From contig CAWGDF010000004.1 of NCBI GenBank assembly GCA_963821275.1, positions 372,001 through 436,000 of the forward strand: 64,000 nucleotides of DNA, read 5' to 3'. The stretch comes from JACVRW01 sp963821275. Its GTDB lineage: Bacteria; Actinomycetota; Thermoleophilia; Solirubrobacterales; Thermoleophilaceae. The notes under the pieces are model-generated. The model searched no databases. It was given only the letters and a program-made list of their open reading frames with translations, and had not been told where the DNA came from. How positions within the stretch are numbered: the stretch's first letter is position 1; every line of letters begins with the position of its first letter. The position numbers were made by a program, and so were the translations under genes. Below, in pieces: positions 1 to 8,392 of the stretch.

Positions 1-120
1 GATGTCGATCAGGACCGACTCCTCCTTCTGGAAGGAGCAGGCCATCACGAGCCGAGGATGGTGGCGCTCGACCGCGAGGGCCACCGTCTCCTCGGCGGTC
101 GCTGTTTCTAGACCGCGCAT
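1..120 (-). CDS. cysH: Phosphoadenylyl-/adenylyl-sulfate reductase, N-terminal part (cut by window edge)
   Basis: Only the first 40 codons are inside the window. After a poorly conserved start the peptide reads VERHHPRLVMACSFQKEESV, which matches the beginning of the PAPS/APS reductase core, where a serine-rich loop (SFQKEE) binds the sulfate nucleotide. The ATG at 120 lies inside the 3' end of the sulfite reductase gene, giving a 13-base overlap, so the two genes should be translationally coupled. The pair would make sulfite from activated sulfate and reduce it to sulfide for cysteine synthesis. The catalytic cysteine and any iron-sulfur cysteines lie beyond the window, so PAPS versus APS use cannot be judged. 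Confidence 0.8.
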   Translation of the reverse strand, partial: MRGLETATAEETVALAVERHHPRLVMACSFQKEESVLIDI

Positions 121-1931
121 TCGCCCTCACCCCGGATGACCTTGAAGGGGTCCTTGCGCTGCCAGTCGATGAAGTGGTTCATGTTCTCGAGCGAGAACTC
201 GATCGGCAGGGCCAGATCGCGGACCTCTTCCTCGAAGCGGGTGCTGCCGACCCGCTCGGCAAACGGGTTGAAGGCCTCGCCGTCGGTGCGCTCGGCCTCG
301 TACAGCCGCAGCCAGCGCTCCACCGCGTCGGGAACCCGCTTGGCCGGCAGACGCACCTTCAGCCGCGTGCCGTAGACCACCTCCCCGCCCTCGTAGTTGC
401 CGCCGATATGGGCCACGTAGGCCGGGATCGTGTGCTCGCCCACCTTGATGGACGCTCCATAGAAGCCGATGTTCGCGATGTGGTGCTGGCTGCAGCCGTT
501 GGGACAACCGGACATCTTGATGTGGACCCGCCGCGTGAGCGGGTCACTGATGTCCATCGCCTCAACGCGCTCGCGCACCGCGTGGTTGAGACCCATCGAG
601 CTGGTGATGCCGAGCTTGCACGAGTCCGTGCCCGGGCAGGACACGACGTCGTTGACCTGCTGGGCCCCGGCGTCTCCGAGCCCCAGCTCCGAGAGCGCAC
701 GCCAGACCTCGTAGACGCTCTCGTCACGCACCCAGCGCAGCAGCAGGTTCTGGTCGACCGTGGTGCGGGCGTAGCCGCCGGAGAAGCGGCGCATCACGTC
801 GGCGAGACCCCGGAACTGCTCGGGCGTCAGGTCGCCGCGCACCACCTTGACCTCCACGGTGGAGAAGCCCGGCTGGCGCTGGGCCCGCACGTTCGCGGCC
901 CGGAAGCGCTCGAACGGCGCGCCGTCCCCGTTGGGGCTGGCGTACGAGGCAGCCGCCACCGGGACGTTCGCCTCCTCGTCATGGTCGAAGAGCAGCGGCG
1001 CGGGATCGAAGTCGCGCTCCGCGACCCAGTCGCCCTCGAGCTCCTCCTCCACCAGGCGCCGCAGCTCGTCGATGCCGAACTTGTCGACGAAGACCTTGAT
1101 CCGTGCCCGGGCCCGGTTCTTTCGCAGCCACTCCTGGCGGTCGAAGATCCGGAACACCGCCTCGGCGACCTTCAGGTACTCGCCGTCGTCGGCGGCCACG
1201 AAGTCGTAGAGGGTGGGCGCGATCCGGGGCATGATCGACGTGCCGCCGCCCACCCGAAGCTCGAAGCCGCGCTCGCCGTCCCTGACACGCGGGATGTAGG
1301 CGATGTCGTGGATGCCGGTGATCGCCCGGTCCTCGTCGGTGGCCGTGAAGGCCGTCTTGACCTTCCGGGGCATCAGCTGCGTGGTGGGGTGGCGGACGAA
1401 GTAGCGCACGTACGCGCCCGCGTACGGCGTGGGGTCGAAGAGCTCGCCCTCGCTCACCCCGGCCCAGGGATCCCCGGTCACGTTGCGCACGGTGTTCCCG
1501 CAGCCCTCGCGCGACGACAGCCCGGCGTCGGAGATCCTCCGTATGAGCTCGGCGGCATCCCGCAGCGGGACGTGGTGGATCTGGATGTTCTGGCGCGTGG
1601 TGATGTGGCCCTTGACCAGCGGCGCGTACTCCTCCACCACGTCGGCGAACGTCTCCATCTGCTCCGGCGTCACGCCGCCCATCGGCAGCTTGATGCGGAT
1701 CATCTGCACGTCGGCCTGGCGCTGGCCGTAGACGCCCTGCTTCAGCCGGAAGCCGATGAACTCGTCCTCCGCCGTCTGGCCGGCGAGGAACTTCTCGGCC
1801 TCGTTGTCGAAGTCGTCGAACTCGCGCTCGAGGATCGGGATGATGTGCCCGGGGACGTTCTCGACGACCTCCGGGTTCTCGATAGAGCCCTTGCGGCCCT
1901 TGCGCTGTGGGGGTGCTGAGACCGGTTCCAT
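108..1931 (-). CDS. sir: Ferredoxin-type sulfite reductase (siroheme / 4Fe-4S)
   Basis: A 607-residue assimilatory sulfite/nitrite reductase that reduces sulfite to sulfide in six electrons in the cytoplasm. Two ferrodoxin-like halves repeat the nitrite/sulfite reductase fold. The cofactor cysteines are visible as CPGTDSC (Cys432, Cys438) and SGCPNGC (Cys476, Cys480), the latter followed by QHH. The overlapping downstream cysH is the reason to prefer sulfite over nitrite as substrate. I start it at the ATG at 1931 because GGAGGAG lies about nine bases upstream; a longer frame opens with TTG at 1991 but has no ribosome site. This is one of the few unit-leading genes here with a clear Shine-Dalgarno and a leader. 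Confidence 0.9.
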   Translation of the reverse strand: MEPVSAPPQRKGRKGSIENPEVVENVPGHIIPILEREFDDFDNEAEKFLAGQTAEDEFIGFRLKQGVYGQRQADVQMIRIKLPMGGVTPEQMETFADVVEEYAPLVKGHITTRQNIQIHHVPLRDAAELIRRISDAGLSSREGCGNTVRNVTGDPWAGVSEGELFDPTPYAGAYVRYFVRHPTTQLMPRKVKTAFTATDEDRAITGIHDIAYIPRVRDGERGFELRVGGGTSIMPRIAPTLYDFVAADDGEYLKVAEAVFRIFDRQEWLRKNRARARIKVFVDKFGIDELRRLVEEELEGDWVAERDFDPAPLLFDHDEEANVPVAAASYASPNGDGAPFERFRAANVRAQRQPGFSTVEVKVVRGDLTPEQFRGLADVMRRFSGGYARTTVDQNLLLRWVRDESVYEVWRALSELGLGDAGAQQVNDVVSCPGTDSCKLGITSSMGLNHAVRERVEAMDISDPLTRRVHIKMSGCPNGCSQHHIANIGFYGASIKVGEHTIPAYVAHIGGNYEGGEVVYGTRLKVRLPAKRVPDAVERWLRLYEAERTDGEAFNPFAERVGSTRFEEEVRDLALPIEFSLENMNHFIDWQRKDPFKVIRGEGECAV

Positions 1932-2024
1932 TGCTGCTGGCTCCTCCGCGTGGAGATCGGGTGCGCGGGCCTTGACGCGCAAAAATACCAAAAGCGGGTC
2001 GGGTTTCGGATATTAAGTCCGCGT

Positions 2025-2030
2025 TAGGCT
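2025..2030 (+). promoter_or_regulatory. -10-like hexamer TAGGCT for the hydrolase gene
   Basis: TAGGCT ends eight bases before the GTG at 2039 with no Shine-Dalgarno between. This spacing would place transcription start at or next to the start codon. No clear -35 is seen. Confidence 0.45.
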
Positions 2031-2038
2031 CGCGAGCG

Positions 2039-3049
2039 GTGACGCGTGCCATCGCGATCTGTGTCGGCTGCCTCTCGATCGCACTCGCCCTGCCCGGAAC
2101 CGCGTCCGCCGTGCCGGCCCAGGTGCGCGACTACGACCTGGGCCGGATCGCGCTAGCCGATCCGGGGCCGAAGGGGCCCGTCCCGATCCGGCTCTGGGGC
2201 GCCATCGGGGCGCCGGCGCCTGCAGCCGCGCCAGGACCGCGGCCGCTCGTGCTGGTCCTGCACGGCCGCCACGGCACGGGCTGCCCGATCGGGCCCGGCG
2301 ACGCCGAGGTGTGGCCCTGCTTCCGCCGCGAGCAGCGCAACGACCTCGGCCTGCGGCACGTGGTCCGGGCCCTGGCCGAGCGGGGGATGGTCGCCGTGGC
2401 CCCGGATCTGAACGGCGCCTTCACCGTCGGCTGGGGCGAGCCCGACGACCTGCGCCGCTGGCCGCGGCTGGTGAGACGGGTGCTTGCGGAACTGGAACGC
2501 GAGGCGGTCAACGGTGGGGGCGGTTTCGGGCTTCCGCTGATGGGACGGGTGGATTTCTCCCGCATCGGGCTCCTGGGCCATTCGCTCAGCGGCCACCGGT
2601 CGGTGCGCTTCGCCCGCGGCCTCGGCGGCGCGGCGGTGCGCTCGCTCTTCCTGCTCGCACCGGTCTTCGGCGGCATCGCCCTGCCTGATCTGCCAACCGG
2701 GATAGTGCTCAGCTCCTGCGACGGCGACACCGGCCTGCGGGGACGCGAGTACCTGGTGCGCGCCCGGCGGGACCAGGATCGCCGCCGTGGGGTCTTCCTG
2801 GCCCGGCTCGGGCGCGCCAACCACAACTTCTACAACCGCACGCTCTCGCGGCTGCGCGAGAATGACGCTCCCCCTGGCTGCGCAGGCTCACTCCTGCCGC
2901 CGGGCGCGCAGCAGAGCTGGTTGGACCGTGCGGCCGCGGACTTCTTCGCCGCCACGCTGCGCGGGGCGCCCCGGCCCGCCTGGCTGACCCCCGGCGCCCG
3001 CCCGCCGCGGCGCGTCTACGGGCAGCAGGTGCTGATACGGCGCGGATAG
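2039..3049 (+). CDS. Secreted alpha/beta hydrolase
   Basis: A 336-residue protein with a signal peptide (hydrophobic core about residues 5-22, cleavage near ASAVPA). The nucleophile elbow GHSLSG and an upstream LHGRHG oxyanion-type loop identify an alpha/beta hydrolase. A later CDGDTG segment could carry the acid and NHNFYN the histidine. Six cysteines suggest disulfides in an exported enzyme. It most resembles chlorophyllase/cutinase-like lipases and polyester hydrolases, but the substrate cannot be read from sequence. It diverges from the sulfite reductase gene and has its own promoter-like hexamer just before the GTG start, with no ribosome site. Confidence 0.75.
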   Translation: MTRAIAICVGCLSIALALPGTASAVPAQVRDYDLGRIALADPGPKGPVPIRLWGAIGAPAPAAAPGPRPLVLVLHGRHGTGCPIGPGDAEVWPCFRREQRNDLGLRHVVRALAERGMVAVAPDLNGAFTVGWGEPDDLRRWPRLVRRVLAELEREAVNGGGGFGLPLMGRVDFSRIGLLGHSLSGHRSVRFARGLGGAAVRSLFLLAPVFGGIALPDLPTGIVLSSCDGDTGLRGREYLVRARRDQDRRRGVFLARLGRANHNFYNRTLSRLRENDAPPGCAGSLLPPGAQQSWLDRAAADFFAATLRGAPRPAWLTPGARPPRRVYGQQVLIRRG

Positions 3050-3086
3050 TGTGGAAAACCGAACACGGCTGGCGGGGGGCCTTCGC

Positions 3087-3092
3087 TAGCGT
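3087..3092 (+). promoter_or_regulatory. -10-like hexamer TAGCGT for the DrrAB-type operon
   Basis: TAGCGT ends eight bases before the GTG at 3101 and no ribosome site intervenes, consistent with a leaderless transcript. The -35 region is not recognisable. Confidence 0.45.
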
Positions 3093-3100
3093 CCGCGGAC

Positions 3101-4078
3101 GTGACTGAGAACGCAATAGTCGTCGAAGGGCTGGAGAAGTCCTACGGCTCCGTGCGAGCGCTGTGCGGGGTCGATTTCGAGGCCGAAACCGGCAGCGTGC
3201 TCGGGCTGCTCGGCCCCAACGGGGCCGGGAAGACCACAGCCGTGAGGATCCTCACAACGCTGCTGGAGCCGGATCGCGGCACCGCCACCGTGGTCGGCCT
3301 CGACGCGGTGCGTGATGCCGCGAAGCTGCGGACCAAGATCGGCCTCGCCGGTCAGAACGCGGCCGTGGACGAGAACCTGACCGGCTTCGAGAACCTCGAG
3401 ATGGTGGGGCGGCTCTACCACATGGGCGGGCCTGCGGCGCGGGCGCGCGCGACCGAGCTGCTCGACCACTTCGAGCTGAGCGACGCCGCCAAGCGCCCCG
3501 TGAAGACCTACTCCGGGGGCATGCGCCGCCGGCTCGACCTCGCCGCTGCGCTCACCTTCCGCCCGCCGGTCCTGTTCCTCGACGAGCCCACCACCGGGCT
3601 CGACCCGCGCAGCCGGCTCGGCATGTGGGACACGATCGAGCGCCGCGCCGCGGCCGGCTCGACCGTCCTGCTCACCACCCAGTACCTCGACGAGGCGGAC
3701 CGCCTCGCCGACCGGATCGTGGTGATCGACCACGGCACCGTGATCGCCGAGGGCACCTCCGACGAGCTCAAGGACCGGGTCGGCGGCGAGCGCCTGGAGG
3801 TTCGGCTCGAGGAGGAGGCGGACGCCGAGCGGGCGATGGCCGCGCTGGCGGAGATGGCGGAGGAGCGCCCGTCGCACGACGACCACACGGTGCGCGCGGC
3901 GGTGCGGCCGCGCTCCGGCGTGATAGCGGAGGCGGTCCGGCGCCTCGACGACAACGAGGTCGGGATTGCCGACATCGCGCTGCGCCGGCCGACTCTCGAC
4001 GACGTGTTCATGGTGCTCACCGGCCACGCCGCGGAGGAAGACACCGAGGCCGAGGAGCAAGAGGAGGTCCTGGCATGA
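3101..4078 (+). CDS. ABC transporter ATP-binding protein, daunorubicin-resistance (DrrA) family
   Basis: A 325-residue ATPase that should drive the permease encoded next to it. The Walker A GPNGAGKTTAV, Q-loop region, signature YSGGMRRRLDLA, Walker B VLFLDEPTTGLD and the H-loop region after TTQYLDEADRLAD are all present in order. The C-terminal 90 residues (LEVRLEEEADAERAMAAL and on) form the extra domain typical of DrrA, ending with the ALRRPTLDDVFMVLTG motif that marks this subfamily. The stop overlaps the permease start as ATGA. The cargo is unknown; relatives export antibiotics or lipids. Confidence 0.92.
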   Translation: MTENAIVVEGLEKSYGSVRALCGVDFEAETGSVLGLLGPNGAGKTTAVRILTTLLEPDRGTATVVGLDAVRDAAKLRTKIGLAGQNAAVDENLTGFENLEMVGRLYHMGGPAARARATELLDHFELSDAAKRPVKTYSGGMRRRLDLAAALTFRPPVLFLDEPTTGLDPRSRLGMWDTIERRAAAGSTVLLTTQYLDEADRLADRIVVIDHGTVIAEGTSDELKDRVGGERLEVRLEEEADAERAMAALAEMAEERPSHDDHTVRAAVRPRSGVIAEAVRRLDDNEVGIADIALRRPTLDDVFMVLTGHAAEEDTEAEEQEEVLA

Positions 4079-4851
4079 GCGCGCTGGCCATGAACGTCTC
4101 CGACACGCTGGTGCTGGCCCGCCGCAACCTGAAGCGGATCCCGCGCCAGCCCGACCTGCTGATCGCCTACACGGTGCAGCCGGTCATGTTCGTCCTGCTG
4201 TTCGTCTACGTATTCGGCGGCGCCATCGAGACGCCGGGTTACGACTACGTGGACTTCCTGATGCCGGGGATCATCGCCCAGTCGATCGCCTTCGGCGGGT
4301 TCGTCACCGCGCTCGGCCTCTCGGAGGACGTGCAGAAGGGGCTCATCGACCGCTTCCGGTCGCTTCCGATGTCGCGCGCTGCGGTGCTCAACGGACGGAC
4401 CTCCTCCGACATCCTGCTGAACTGCCTGTCGCTCGTGGTGCTGTTCTCGGTGGGCTTCATTGCCGGCTTCAACTTCGTGAACGCGAGCGCCGGCGAAATC
4501 GCCCTCGGGATCGTGCTGCTCCTGCTGCTCGGGTACGCCTTCTCGTGGATCTTCGCGCTCGTCGGGCTCTTCTCGTCCTCGCCGGAGACCGCGAACGCGG
4601 TGGGCTTCACCCTGATCTTCCCGCTCACCTTTGCGTCCTCGATGTTCGTGCCGGCCGACTCGATGCCCGACGGGCTGCGGCAGTTCGCGGAGGCGAACCC
4701 GTTCACGACCATCACCGACGCGTTGAGGGCGCTCTGGGTCGACGGCCCCGCCAACAGCGACATCTGGATGGCCTTCGTGTGGTGCTTCGCATTGATCGCG
4801 ATCTTCGCGCCGCTCGCAGTGAAGCGCTATCGCCAGGTGTCCGCGCGCTAG
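4075..4851 (+). CDS. ABC-2 type transporter permease (DrrB family)
   Basis: A 258-residue ABC-2 permease partner of the preceding ATPase. About six membrane segments are visible, with the family pattern of a first helix after RRNLKRIPRQPDLL, a periplasmic loop, and FASSMFVPADSMP followed by NPFTTITDALRAL before the last helix. It is translationally coupled to the ATPase through an ATGA overlap. The gene ends inside the stop codon of the opposing gene at 4848-5087, so the two converge with a four-base overlap. Confidence 0.9.
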   Translation: MSALAMNVSDTLVLARRNLKRIPRQPDLLIAYTVQPVMFVLLFVYVFGGAIETPGYDYVDFLMPGIIAQSIAFGGFVTALGLSEDVQKGLIDRFRSLPMSRAAVLNGRTSSDILLNCLSLVVLFSVGFIAGFNFVNASAGEIALGIVLLLLLGYAFSWIFALVGLFSSSPETANAVGFTLIFPLTFASSMFVPADSMPDGLRQFAEANPFTTITDALRALWVDGPANSDIWMAFVWCFALIAIFAPLAVKRYRQVSAR

Positions 4852-5087
4852 GCGCCCCAGCGAACCGGGTCGCCCCAGCGTGACGCGGGCCCGAGGCCGC
4901 TGCCCGTTCCCTCGAACAGGCCGGCCCGCGCCCAGCGGCTGAGCCCGGCCGGGGCGGGAGGCGGCGCAGTGTCGCGCAGGAACTGCTCGATCGCGGCGGC
5001 GATCGCTGCGGCCTCCTCGGGTGAGGCGTTCGCCTGTCCGATCTCGATACGGGGCCGGACGGGCTGCTGCTTGCCGTTGCGGCTCAT
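4848..5087 (-). CDS. Small protein resembling acyl-CoA carboxylase epsilon subunit
   Basis: A 79-residue protein. After a charged start (MSRNGKQQ) it has PRIEIGQANASPEEAAAIAA, an acidic-alanine helix and then SRWARAGLFEG. This layout resembles the small epsilon subunits that stabilise actinobacterial acyl-CoA carboxylases. The match is to a short, loosely conserved family, so it is tentative. The carboxylase beta subunit in this window lies 7 kb away rather than adjacent, which is unusual for an epsilon gene. I chose the ATG at 5087 because a TACGCT hexamer ends nine bases upstream; an in-frame extension runs to 5162 without any start signal. Confidence 0.55.
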   Translation of the reverse strand: MSRNGKQQPVRPRIEIGQANASPEEAAAIAAAIEQFLRDTAPPPAPAGLSRWARAGLFEGTGSGLGPASRWGDPVRWGA

Positions 5088-5095
5088 CGGGCGGG

Positions 5096-5102
5096 TAGCG
5101 TA
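5096..5102. promoter_or_regulatory. Shared symmetric -10 element TAGCGTA between divergent genes
   Basis: TAGCGT on the plus strand (toward the GTG at 5117) and TACGCT on the minus strand (toward the ATG at 5087) overlap by five bases in the seven-base sequence. The minus-strand spacing is nine bases to the start codon, the plus-strand spacing fifteen. A single element could serve both genes. Confidence 0.45.
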
Positions 5103-5116
5103 ACCGCCTTCCGTCC

Positions 5117-6064
<948 letters not shown>

Positions 6065-6298
6065 CTATCTCCGCCGGCGGCCCTTGCGCTTCTTGCGGCT
6101 GACCGGGTGTGGCTGACGGCGGGCCGGAGCAGGATCGGGCACGTCGTTCTCCTCGGCCCCGTCGCGCCCGCGTCGTGCCCGTCGAGCGAGAACCATGCGC
6201 AGTGCCACGAGGCTGCCGAGCGCTCCCACCTTCGCCAGCGCGTAGGCCGGGCTCCCGGGGGTCAGGATATGCAGGGCGGCGGGCTGGGCGATCACCAT
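6065..6298 (-). CDS. Small single-span membrane protein with basic tail
   Basis: A 77-residue protein of unknown function. Residues about 14-36 (GSPAYALAKVGALGSLVALR) form a likely membrane segment followed by RRARRGRDGAEEND and a strongly basic end, SRKKRKGRRRR. The basic tail should face the cytoplasm. Its stop abuts the stop of the preceding convergent gene. The ATG at 6298 is preceded at eight bases by a TAGAAT hexamer, which argues that this short frame is a real gene. No homologue is recognised. Confidence 0.5.
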   Translation of the reverse strand: MVIAQPAALHILTPGSPAYALAKVGALGSLVALRMVLARRARRGRDGAEENDVPDPAPARRQPHPVSRKKRKGRRRR

Positions 6299-6306
6299 CG
6301 TCGGTC

Positions 6307-6316
6307 ATTCTAGAGT
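6307..6316. promoter_or_regulatory. Overlapping divergent -10 hexamers around CTAG
   Basis: Plus-strand TAGAGT (6311-6316) ends seven bases before the GTG at 6324. Minus-strand TAGAAT (6312-6307) ends eight bases before the ATG at 6298. The two hexamers share the two central bases. Confidence 0.5.
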
Positions 6317-6323
6317 CGCCCCG

Positions 6324-7607
6324 GTGACGCTGGAGGAGCGCGCGTTCCGGAGGGCCACCCGGCGGCTCGTCCCGTTCCTCTTCCTCATCTACGTGGTCGC
6401 GTACCTGGACCGCGTGAACGTCAGCTTCGCGCAGCTCCAGCTCGAGGACGATCTCGACTTCAGCGACACGATCTTCGGCCTGGGCGCCGGCATCTTCTCG
6501 CTCGGCTACGTGCTCTTCGGCGTGCCCAGCGGTCTCGCGCTGAACCGCTTCGGCGCCCGCCGCTGGCTCGCCGCGATCATGGTCGTGTGGGGCGTGCTGT
6601 CGGCCTCGACCATGTTCATCGACGGCCCGACGAGCTTCTACGTCCTGCGCTTCCTACTCGGAGTGGCGGAGGCCGGCTTCTTCCCGGGGATCATCCTGTA
6701 TTTGACCTGGTGGTTTCCGGAGCGTGAGCGCACCCGTGTCCTGGCGCTGTTCCTGACGGCCATCGCCGCCGCCTACGTGGCCGGCGGCCCGATCTCGGGG
6801 GCGCTGCTGGAGCTCGACGGGTTGGCCGGGCTCGGCGGCTGGCAGTGGCTCTTCCTGGTCGAGGGACTCCCGGCTATCGGGCTGGGCGTGTTCACGCTGC
6901 GCTATCTGGACGACCGGCCGGAGGAGGCGGACTGGCTCGAACCGGACGAGCGACGCTTCCTGGCGGGCGAGGTGGGCCGCGAGCGGGGACTGAAGGATGC
7001 GCTGGGGGAGCAGCGGCTGCGCGACGCGTTGCTCAACCGCCAGGTCTGGCTGCTGGCGCTGGTCAACTTCATCCTGCTGGCCACCGGCTTCGGCCTGACC
7101 TTCTTCGTGCCCGACCTGGTGCAGGACCGCACCGGCTACAGCGATTTCGCGGTGGGTCTGCTCGCCGCCATCCCCTACGGAGTCGCGACCGCGGTGATGC
7201 TCTGGGCGGCCCGCGCCGCCGAGCGCCGCGGGCGCCGGCGCCCCTTCCTGATCGTGCTCTCGCTGATCGGTGCGGCCGGGGCCGCGCTCACGGCCCACGC
7301 GTCGTCGCCGCTGCTGCTGATCGTGTCGATCACGCTGGCAGCCGTCGGCATCCTCGCGGCGATTCCCCTCTTCTGGGCGCTGCCCACCGCCTTCCTGAGC
7401 GGCACGGCGGCGGCGACCGGCATCGCGCTGATCGCGGCGGTCGGCAACCTGGGCGGCTTTGCCGGCCCGGCCTTCACCGGCGTGATGGAGGACTCAACCG
7501 GCGGCTTCGAGACCCCCCTCACCGCGCTCGCGCTGCTGCTCGCGGCGGGCAGCCTCCTGACCCTTTTGGCTCGGGACGACCTTCGAGGCTCCACAGTGCT
7601 GACTTGA
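6324..7607 (+). CDS. MFS transporter, anion:cation symporter-like
   Basis: A 427-residue major facilitator with about twelve membrane helices in two halves joined by a charged loop around residues 200-225. The start region YVVAYLDRVNVSFAQLQL is the hallmark of the anion:cation symporter branch, which carries organic anions such as tartrate, phthalate, hexuronates or vitamins. RFGARRWLA after helix 2 corresponds to the conserved MFS loop. The substrate is unknown. The gene has its own promoter-like hexamer and converges with the crotonase gene 32 bases downstream. Confidence 0.85.
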   Translation: MTLEERAFRRATRRLVPFLFLIYVVAYLDRVNVSFAQLQLEDDLDFSDTIFGLGAGIFSLGYVLFGVPSGLALNRFGARRWLAAIMVVWGVLSASTMFIDGPTSFYVLRFLLGVAEAGFFPGIILYLTWWFPERERTRVLALFLTAIAAAYVAGGPISGALLELDGLAGLGGWQWLFLVEGLPAIGLGVFTLRYLDDRPEEADWLEPDERRFLAGEVGRERGLKDALGEQRLRDALLNRQVWLLALVNFILLATGFGLTFFVPDLVQDRTGYSDFAVGLLAAIPYGVATAVMLWAARAAERRGRRRPFLIVLSLIGAAGAALTAHASSPLLLIVSITLAAVGILAAIPLFWALPTAFLSGTAAATGIALIAAVGNLGGFAGPAFTGVMEDSTGGFETPLTALALLLAAGSLLTLLARDDLRGSTVLT

Positions 7608-7639
7608 CCACCCATGGGGGGGCAAAGTCATCAATGCAG

Positions 7640-8392
7640 CTACGTGCCCCGGTCGGCGAACGCGCGCAGCGCCGCCTGGGCGTCCTGCTCGCCGAACAGC
7701 CGGACGCAGTGGTAGGTCTCACGCTCCATCGCGGCCGCCACGAGCTCGCCCAGACGCTCGTTCAGCATCGCCTTGGTGGCGGCGAGCGCGGCGCGTGAGT
7801 TGCGGGAGAACACCTCGGTCCAGTGCTCCACGCGCGCGTCGAGGTCGGCCGCGGGAACCACCTCGGTGGCGAACCCGTGCTCGAGCGCCCAGGACGCGTC
7901 GTGCGGCTGGCCGGAGAGAAGCAGCTCGCGAGCCGCGGTCTCGCCGAGGAGCTCGGGAAGCAGCAGCGTTCCCGCGTTCGAGGCCACGAGGCCGATCCCG
8001 ACCTCGGGCGTGAGCAGCCGCACCCGGTCGCTGCACAGTCGCAGGTCGCAGCTCGCCGCGAACTCGAGCGCGCCGCCCACGCAGACCCCGTCCACGACGG
8101 CGATCGCCGGCACCGAGGCGGCCAGCACCACCCGCGTGAGGCGCTGGAAGCCCTCGATCGTCGCCACCCAGGCGTCGGCGTCGGCCGCGAGCGCCGCGTG
8201 CAGGTCGTCCCCGGCGGAGAAGTGCTCTCCCGCGCCGCGGAGCATCACGCAGCGAACGGCCGCGTCCGCCCCGGCCTCCTCGATCGCGTCGGCTATCGCC
8301 GTCATCGTGTCCAGGTCCCACGCGTTGAGGCGTGCTTGCCGGTCCCAGCTGATGATGCGGGCGGCGCCGAGGTCGGTCGTGGTGACGGTCAT
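7640..8392 (-). CDS. Enoyl-CoA hydratase/isomerase (crotonase) family protein
   Basis: A 250-residue crotonase-fold enzyme acting on acyl-CoA thioesters. The oxyanion-hole segments are GAGEHFSAGDDL near residue 60 and VCVGGALEFA near residue 105. PEVGIGL aligns with the first catalytic glutamate region of enoyl-CoA hydratase. The second region reads NAGTLLLPELLG, so it is not certain that both hydratase glutamates are kept. The gene overlaps the upstream ligase gene by four bases (ATGA), so the ligase probably makes the CoA ester this enzyme uses. Confidence 0.85.
   Translation of the reverse strand: MTVTTTDLGAARIISWDRQARLNAWDLDTMTAIADAIEEAGADAAVRCVMLRGAGEHFSAGDDLHAALAADADAWVATIEGFQRLTRVVLAASVPAIAVVDGVCVGGALEFAASCDLRLCSDRVRLLTPEVGIGLVASNAGTLLLPELLGETAARELLLSGQPHDASWALEHGFATEVVPAADLDARVEHWTEVFSRNSRAALAATKAMLNERLGELVAAAMERETYHCVRLFGEQDAQAALRAFADRGT

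Noticed and set aside
174..1919. A 581-codon plus-strand frame opposite the sulfite reductase gene
   Set aside because: It mirrors the codon bias of the real gene; the minus strand has full-length homology with intact cofactor cysteines.
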